This document shows, one piece after another, positions 62,512 through 64,000 of a stretch of DNA of 64,000 nucleotides. Origin of the DNA: Chitinophaga sp. Ak27 (lineage in GTDB: Bacteria > Bacteroidota > Bacteroidia > Chitinophagales > Chitinophagaceae); contig NZ_JABAOB010000005.1 in NCBI RefSeq assembly GCF_012726295.1, forward strand, positions 62,001 to 126,000, written 5' to 3'. Position 1 is the first letter of the stretch. Each line of letters begins with the position of its first letter. The notes under the pieces were generated by a model, which was not told the origin of the DNA, made no database searches, and saw nothing but the letters and a program-made list of their open reading frames with translations. The position numbers and the translations under genes are program-made.

Positions 62512-64000
62512 ATGAGAAGCCATGTACTAGCCTGGTCGGGCCTGTGCTATGCCCTTTTCTGCTATACTTCCAGCAGCGCATACGCAAAACCCGAAGGGTA
62601 CCTCACAGCCAGATCAGTACCGGCTGATACCACCGTTCCGGTAGTCATTAAGCCCGCTGCTGATACCAGTACCAAACCCAAACAGGATACCGCTACTCCG
62701 GTAGTCATTAAACCTGCTGCAACAGATACCAGTAAACAGGATACCACCAGGAAACCCGCTACTGATACAACAAAACCCACTGCCAAACCTAAAGAGGATA
62801 CTGGATTAATCCTCCCTCCGGACCCGGCCACCGCTAAAAGTGAAGTAGGTAAATTTCCGCTCAGCGGAACAGTGAAAGATGATAAAGGCACTCCCATTCC
62901 CGGCGCAGTGATCCGGAATAAAACGGCAAAATTGAATGCACAGACCGATCCTACAGGTAATTATACCATCAAGGCAGCTGTTGGCGATACTATCTTGGTA
63001 ACTGCTCCCACCTTTGGCGAACAAACCATTCCCGTTGCCAAAAGAGGCGCGTTGGATATCAACATGGTGCCCTCCAGCGCCACTAAAAAAGTGCTGGGAG
63101 AAGTGGTAGTCACCGCCCTTGGCATTAAAAAGAATCCCCGCTCCGTAGGTTATGCCATACAGGAAGTGAGCGGAAGCGCTGTGCAGGAAGCTAAAGAAGT
63201 GAACTTTGTGAATGCGCTTTCCGGTAAAGTGCCAGGAGTACAAATCAGTACCAATACCGGCTCTATGGGAGGTTCCAGCAAAATTACCATCCGTGGGGTA
63301 AAATCCATCCTCGGCGATAACAACGCCTTCTTCATCCTGGATGGTGTCCCCATGATGAACAGCGTTACCAACCAGGGCGGACAACAAAACGGTGGCGGTG
63401 GCTACGACTACGGCAGCCCCCTCCAGGATATTAACCCGGAAGACATCGAAAATATATCTGTACTCAAAGGAGCAGCCGCTACTGCTTTATACGGCAGCCG
63501 CGGAGCCAACGGCGTACTCCTTATCACTACCAAAAAACGCCCGGACAGCGAAAAAGGCATTGGCGTTACCTACAGTCTCAACGCACAGGTGGACCAGGTA
63601 GCCGTTCTTCCCAAATACCAAAACCAATATGGTGGCGGTAGTGCGGGCAGCTTCGACACACTTTACTATAACCAACACCCTGAAGGATTCCTGAATGAAC
63701 AAAGTGCTACTTACGACGATAATAACGGGAAAGGCAGATACGACCTCCTCCCAAAATATGCAGTAGATGAATCCTGGGGCCCAAAATTGGATGGCCGCAA
63801 AATCCGCCCCTACTGGTCATGGGATAAAAACAAAAACAACCCGTTCTTCGGACAAACAGATACCTGGTCTCCACATCCAAACAACGTAAAAGACTTCTAT
63901 AGAACCGGCTTTACCCTTACTAACAATATCTCCCTCGCTGGTAGCAACGATAAAGGTGGATTCCGCCTGTCGTACGGCAACATGGACCAAAGCTTCGTAT
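62512..64000 (+). CDS. SusC/RagA-type TonB-dependent receptor, N-terminal part (3' end outside window)
   Basis: An open frame starting at ATG 62512 that runs off the right edge, with 496 full codons visible. A signal peptide (residues 1-26) is followed by a roughly 75-residue T/K/P/D-rich linker containing a repeated PVVIKPAA motif. The CarboxypepD_reg domain (LSGTVKDDKGTPIPGAVI) comes next, then the TonB plug: ALGIKKNPRSVGYAIQEVSG, ITIRGVKSILG, FFILDGVPM, VLKGAAATALYGSRGANGV. It is an outer-membrane nutrient transporter; a SusD-like partner should lie to the right. The linker is unusual for the family. Confidence 0.94.
   Translation, partial: MRSHVLAWSGLCYALFCYTSSSAYAKPEGYLTARSVPADTTVPVVIKPAADTSTKPKQDTATPVVIKPAATDTSKQDTTRKPATDTTKPTAKPKEDTGLILPPDPATAKSEVGKFPLSGTVKDDKGTPIPGAVIRNKTAKLNAQTDPTGNYTIKAAVGDTILVTAPTFGEQTIPVAKRGALDINMVPSSATKKVLGEVVVTALGIKKNPRSVGYAIQEVSGSAVQEAKEVNFVNALSGKVPGVQISTNTGSMGGSSKITIRGVKSILGDNNAFFILDGVPMMNSVTNQGGQQNGGGGYDYGSPLQDINPEDIENISVLKGAAATALYGSRGANGVLLITTKKRPDSEKGIGVTYSLNAQVDQVAVLPKYQNQYGGGSAGSFDTLYYNQHPEGFLNEQSATYDDNNGKGRYDLLPKYAVDESWGPKLDGRKIRPYWSWDKNKNNPFFGQTDTWSPHPNNVKDFYRTGFTLTNNISLAGSNDKGGFRLSYGNMDQSFV

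Overview
The window is a chromosomal stretch of a Bacteroidota bacterium, most likely Chitinophagaceae and close to Chitinophaga. The signs are SusC/SusD-type outer-membrane pairs, LytS/LytTR two-component genes, many AraC-type regulators, a Bacteroidota-style type VI secretion set (TssD, VgrG, PAAR-like DUF4280), weak Shine-Dalgarno sequences, and promoters of the TAnnTTTG class. This placement is inferred from gene families; no rRNA marker is present.

Layout. 1-8 kb is housekeeping: the 3' end of glnS, a vapBC toxin-antitoxin pair, gltX on the minus strand, a polysaccharide deacetylase, a lipoprotein, a TatD nuclease, an asparaginase, an aquaporin and tRNA-Ser(GGA). 8-10 kb holds an AraC regulator with a short-chain dehydrogenase. 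11-16.4 kb is a SusC/SusD/lipoprotein uptake operon behind a leader of about 1 kb without a gene. 17-20.7 kb is a signalling cluster: two LytS-type histidine kinases and one LytTR response regulator. 20.8-29 kb is a mosaic of small regulators and enzymes (cupin, GNAT, an orphan T6SS tube protein TssD, LuxR, Crp, SnoaL-like, AraC, XRE plus membrane protein, methyltransferase, a redoxin-like protein without cysteine). 29-35.5 kb holds a bestrophin channel and jetA-jetB-jetC, the condensin part of a Wadjet/MksBEF anti-plasmid system, with no jetD nuclease next to it. 35.6-40 kb holds a redox-type HxlR regulator divergent from a quinone reductase-like gene, then cydAB. 40-43 kb is a WYL regulator with two GyrI-domain proteins, one fused to a DJ-1/PfpI domain. 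43-45.2 kb is the acpP-fabF-rnc operon. 45.7-51.3 kb is a tripartite RND efflux operon. 51.5-53.4 kb holds a secreted LamG-like protein and a decayed repeat-rich coding region. 53.4-60 kb is a T6SS effector island: VgrG, a small ORF, a 1098-residue PAAR-like effector that appears to carry two different peptidoglycan hydrolase domains, and a lipoprotein that is the natural immunity candidate. 60-64 kb has a CarboxypepD_reg protein, a divergent PRPP synthetase, a GNAT enzyme, and the 5' part of a second SusC-type receptor that runs off the window.

The most notable systems are the JetD-less JetABC operon, the dual-warhead T6SS effector with its candidate immunity lipoprotein, the decayed repeat region in front of it, and the DJ-1/GyrI fusion cluster. 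Assignments come from reading motifs and neighbours by eye; no database search was run.
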